7,249 nt of DNA, taken from the NCBI GenBank assembly GCA_000435835.1, contig FR883414.1, forward strand, positions 1 to 7,249, given 5' to 3'. Both the position numbers and the translations under genes were made by a program. Below, piece by piece: positions 4,791 through 7,249 of this stretch (position 1 is the stretch's first letter; each line of letters opens with the position of its first letter). Source of the stretch: Clostridium sp. CAG:221 (GTDB lineage: Bacteria; Bacillota; Clostridia; Clostridiales; Clostridiaceae). Below the pieces are notes generated by a model, which made no database searches, was not told the DNA's origin, and saw only the letters and a list, made by a program, of their open reading frames with translations.

Positions 4791-6759
4791 ACTTGCAATA
4801 AGAAATATAAAAAGAAGTTTTAAGGATTATTCAATTTACTTTTTAACATTAGTATTTGGGGTAGCGATATTTTACACATTTAACTCCATAGAATCACAAA
4901 CAATTATGATGAACTTAAGTGAGGCTGAAAAAAGTGCCTTCGAAATGGTCAATGTAGTTATGAGCGTAGCATCGGTATTTATTTCTGCTATCTTAGGATT
5001 CTTAATTATTTATGCCAGCAATTATTTAATAAAAAGAAGAAAAAAAGAATTTGGAATATATATGACTTTAGGGATGGAAAAAGGAACTCTTTCAAAAATA
5101 TTATTTATTGAAACATTATGTATAGGTATTCTCTCTTTAATTGTAGGCTTAGTGGTAGGAACATTGTTATCGCAAGGGTTATCAATATTTACAGCCAAGT
5201 TATTCCAAGTGGATATTGTAAGATTTAAATTTGTTTTTTCAAAAAGTGCATTTATAAAAACATTGGTATGTTTTGCAATAATATACTTGATAGTTTTATT
5301 ATTTAATTCTAATGTTATTAGAAAAGTTAAATTAATTGATTTGTTAAATGCTGCAAAGAAAAATCAAGATATCAAAGTAAGAAATCTTTGGCTATCAGTT
5401 GTTATCTTTATAATAAGTATTACTTTATTAGGTGGAGCATATTATTATGTGTTAAAAATGGGTGTTGCCATTATTACATCATCATTATTTATCATCGTAG
5501 CTATGGGAGCCTTAGGAACATTTTTATTTTTCTTTGCTCTTTCAGGTTTTTTATTAAAAGTAATGCAAAGTAATAAAAATAAATATTTTAAAAATTTAAA
5601 TATGTTTATCTTAAGACAAATTAACAGCAAGATAAATACAACCTTTATTTCCATGACTTTTATATGCTTAATGCTTTTTGTTTCTATATGCACATTATCA
5701 GGTGGCCTTGGAATAAATAAATCAATAAACCAAGGTTTGAAATATTTAAGTCAATTTGATGCTAGTTTTTGGAATTATCAAGGGTTAGATATAAAAGAAG
5801 AACTTATGAATAAAGGAATAGATTTAGATAGTATTGCCAACAGTTATTCAGAGTATAAGTTATATGATAATGATTATAGTTATAGAGATTTTCTTACTGA
5901 AGAGGCTATAAATAAAACTAAAAAGTATTATCCTGTATTTTCAAATGAAAACATACCAGTAATGAAGGTTTCAGAGTTTAACAGTGTTATGGAAATGATA
6001 GGAAAAGAACAAGTTAAATTAGCAGATGATAAATATATGGTATGTAGCGATGTAAAAGATTTTAAAAAGTATATAATGGAAGCTACTAAAAACAATACTG
6101 AAATAGTTGTAAACGGAGAAAAATTATTACCAGCACAAATAGAGTCTATAGAAGTGACTACTTATAATCAAATGATAGAAAATAATTTATGTACTTTTAT
6201 AGTTAATGATGAAGTTTTAAATGGAGTGGAACCATATAATTCATATTTAAATATTAATTATAAAAATAGTGAAGGTGATGAATATTTAGCTAGCAAATTT
6301 AGAGAAAATAATATTGATGACTCTGTATATGTATATTATCTTACAAAGAAAGATTTATTAGCTAATTCAGCTGGATTTGGCACAATGATTTCTTATCTTG
6401 CTATTTATATTGGAAGTGTCTTTTTAATAGCATCAGCAGCAGTATTAGCATTACAGCAGTTATCAGAAGCAGCAGATAATATAGACAGATATGCATTACT
6501 TAGAAAAATTGGTGTAGATGAAGAGATGATTAATAGATCTATTTTAGTACAAATAGCAATTTATTTTATGATTCCTGTATCACTTGCTATAGTACATTCA
6601 ATTGTAGGATTAAAGATTTCTTCAGATATAGTTTCTGTTTTTGGTGATGGATATATAATGAATTATATTATAGTAACAATGATTATAATGATTATAATAT
6701 ATGGTGGATATTTTATTGCAGCATATAATGGAGCTAAGAAAATGTTAAAATATTGCTAA
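4780..6759 (+). CDS. ABC transporter permease, BceB-like (FtsX-domain)
   Basis: A 659-residue membrane protein with the BceB architecture. Ten hydrophobic segments are visible near 18-36, 60-82, 108-130, 158-176, 204-224, 228-259, 288-306, 533-558, 586-608 and 626-648. Between the seventh and eighth lies a hydrophilic domain of about 220 residues (about 312-530), the extracellular region thought to set drug recognition and pass the signal to the kinase. The N-terminal LAIRNIKRSFKDYSIYF matches the usual start of the family. FtsX-like repeats lie around TM2-4 (with KEFGIYMTLGM, 89-99) and TM8-10 (with YALLRKIGVD, 571-580). The length is normal. The Shine-Dalgarno AGGAGG is at 4763-4768, inside the ATPase gene. 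No terminator follows, so transcription probably continues into the small gene downstream. Confidence 0.95.
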   Translation: MYAKLAIRNIKRSFKDYSIYFLTLVFGVAIFYTFNSIESQTIMMNLSEAEKSAFEMVNVVMSVASVFISAILGFLIIYASNYLIKRRKKEFGIYMTLGMEKGTLSKILFIETLCIGILSLIVGLVVGTLLSQGLSIFTAKLFQVDIVRFKFVFSKSAFIKTLVCFAIIYLIVLLFNSNVIRKVKLIDLLNAAKKNQDIKVRNLWLSVVIFIISITLLGGAYYYVLKMGVAIITSSLFIIVAMGALGTFLFFFALSGFLLKVMQSNKNKYFKNLNMFILRQINSKINTTFISMTFICLMLFVSICTLSGGLGINKSINQGLKYLSQFDASFWNYQGLDIKEELMNKGIDLDSIANSYSEYKLYDNDYSYRDFLTEEAINKTKKYYPVFSNENIPVMKVSEFNSVMEMIGKEQVKLADDKYMVCSDVKDFKKYIMEATKNNTEIVVNGEKLLPAQIESIEVTTYNQMIENNLCTFIVNDEVLNGVEPYNSYLNINYKNSEGDEYLASKFRENNIDDSVYVYYLTKKDLLANSAGFGTMISYLAIYIGSVFLIASAAVLALQQLSEAADNIDRYALLRKIGVDEEMINRSILVQIAIYFMIPVSLAIVHSIVGLKISSDIVSVFGDGYIMNYIIVTMIIMIIIYGGYFIAAYNGAKKMLKYC

Positions 6760-6821
6760 AAAGAGAACTTATTAAATTAAAAATCATAAAATATTTATAT
6801 AGCAATATTATAGGATGAGAC

Positions 6822-7148
6822 ATGAATAATTACGATTATTATAATTTTGATAGTAACTGCAATAGCGGTAGTACTTTGGATAGCATAATAAATGGTTTGC
6901 CTTTGGATGACTTAGCTGATGCTTTACTAAGTAATGCCAATAATCCCAATAATCAATTTACCTATTGTGATTTTTTTAATATATTACTTTGTTATGGATC
7001 GCAATTTATAAATTTAATTTATGTACTACTATTCTTATATTGGTGGAGTAATCAAAGTATTTACTGTTTCTTAATGAATCAGAACTGCCAGTTGACAAAT
7101 GGTATAAATAATATGTTGCAAGAATGTTTGGAAAATTGCTGTAGATAA
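6822..7148 (+). CDS. Unrecognised small Cys/Asn-rich membrane protein
   Basis: I do not recognise this 108-residue protein. It has eight cysteines (13, 49, 57, 82, 89, 102, 106, 107) and ends CLENCCR. Asn makes up 20 of 108 residues. There is no Lys or His, a single Arg (the last residue) and nine acidic residues, so it is strongly acidic, in a genome where AAA lysine codons abound in every neighbour. One hydrophobic stretch (about 51-75, ending LLFLYWW) suggests a single membrane span between an acidic 50-residue N-terminus and a 33-residue Cys-rich tail. No signal peptide is seen. A modest Shine-Dalgarno AGGATGA (6812-6818) precedes the ATG, the gene starts 62 nt after the permease stop, and a strong terminator follows, so it is likely a real gene and the last of the ABC operon. 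A transporter accessory protein, a small secreted or membrane peptide, or a spore-surface protein are all conceivable; none is shown. Confidence 0.72.
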   Translation: MNNYDYYNFDSNCNSGSTLDSIINGLPLDDLADALLSNANNPNNQFTYCDFFNILLCYGSQFINLIYVLLFLYWWSNQSIYCFLMNQNCQLTNGINNMLQECLENCCR

Positions 7149-7183
7149 TAAGAAATAGCTAACTAGCTATTTCTTATTTTTTT
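7149..7183 (+). terminator. Strong intrinsic terminator after the small gene
   Basis: A perfect 12-bp stem (7149-7160 with 7165-7176) closes an AACT loop and is followed by seven T residues (7177-7183). It starts directly after the TAA stop and marks the end of the transporter transcript. The opposite strand has no T-run beyond the stem, so it should work in one direction only. Confidence 0.93.
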
Positions 7184-7208
7184 AACGCTTAGGAAAGTAT
7201 AAAATTTT

Positions 7209-7227
7209 TTAGTATAGGGAATACTAA
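7209..7227. repeat. 7-bp palindrome near the window end
   Basis: TTAGTAT (7209-7215) and ATACTAA (7221-7227) are perfectly complementary around AGGGA. Neither strand has a following T-run, so this is not a terminator. It overlaps the possible leftward -10 box at 7211-7216 and could be an operator, but no gene is visible here to judge by. Confidence 0.4.
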
Positions 7228-7238
7228 TAAATTATCAA
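7211..7238 (-). promoter_or_regulatory. Candidate leftward promoter facing the small gene
   Basis: On the - strand, TTGATA (7238-7233) and TATACT (7216-7211) each match five of six consensus bases, with a 16-nt spacer. Transcription would begin near 7204 and run antisense through the terminator and the small Cys-rich gene. No leftward coding region is supported nearby, so this would be an antisense RNA or a chance match in AT-rich DNA. Confidence 0.28.
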
Positions 7239-7249
7239 TTTCTTATATA

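Noticed and set aside
5388..5693. Short reading frames on both strands inside the permease gene
   Set aside because: They are shadows of the TM5-TM7 region of an intact 659-residue permease and have no ribosome sites or family resemblance.
1..7249. Search by eye for CRISPR arrays, tRNA or rRNA genes, insertion sequences and attachment sites
   Set aside because: No regularly spaced repeats, cloverleaf-like segments, transposase-like proteins or flanking duplications were seen; the window is filled by ordinary chromosomal operons.

Overview
The window looks like a chromosomal stretch of a low-GC Gram-positive anaerobe of the Clostridium type. The DNA is very AT-rich, codons such as ATA, AGA and TTA are common, Shine-Dalgarno sites are strong, and the gene families are typical of Firmicutes. 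All supported genes lie on the + strand. The genus is an inference from composition and gene content.

Region by region. Positions 1-211 hold a perfect 9-bp hairpin and an AT-rich leader. Positions 212-940 encode a cytoplasmic glycerophosphodiester phosphodiesterase. Positions 941-2128 form a compact queuosine-precursor unit: a probable promoter, a preQ1-I-type aptamer, an intrinsic terminator acting as attenuator, a QueT-like membrane transporter (corrected start 1115), the preQ0 reductase QueF, and a terminator. Positions 2129-6759 form a BceRS-BceAB-type peptide-antibiotic sensing and detoxification module. It has an OmpR-family response regulator (corrected start 2169), an intramembrane-sensing histidine kinase overlapping it by 4 nt, an intergenic control region, an ABC ATPase, and a 10-TM permease with a large extracellular domain that overlaps the ATPase by 11 nt. 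Positions 6822-7148 encode an unrecognised 108-residue membrane protein that is rich in Cys and Asn and has no lysine. It sits behind the permease with no terminator between them and is followed by a strong 12-bp terminator hairpin. The last 66 bases hold a small palindrome and a possible leftward promoter.

How the parts work together. In the first unit, preQ1 bound by the leader RNA would be expected to favour termination before queT-queF, shutting off precursor uptake and preQ0 reduction when the product is plentiful. In the second, the kinase has almost no extracellular part, so it should depend on the ABC transporter to sense a drug. The regulator would then activate the transporter promoter. 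The gap before the ATPase carries an exact TTACA-N4-TGTAA inverted repeat and a degenerate second copy 22 bp further on, which abuts a plausible -35 box. This is the clearest regulatory signal in the window. The least explained element is the small Cys-rich membrane protein that appears to be the last gene of the transporter operon.
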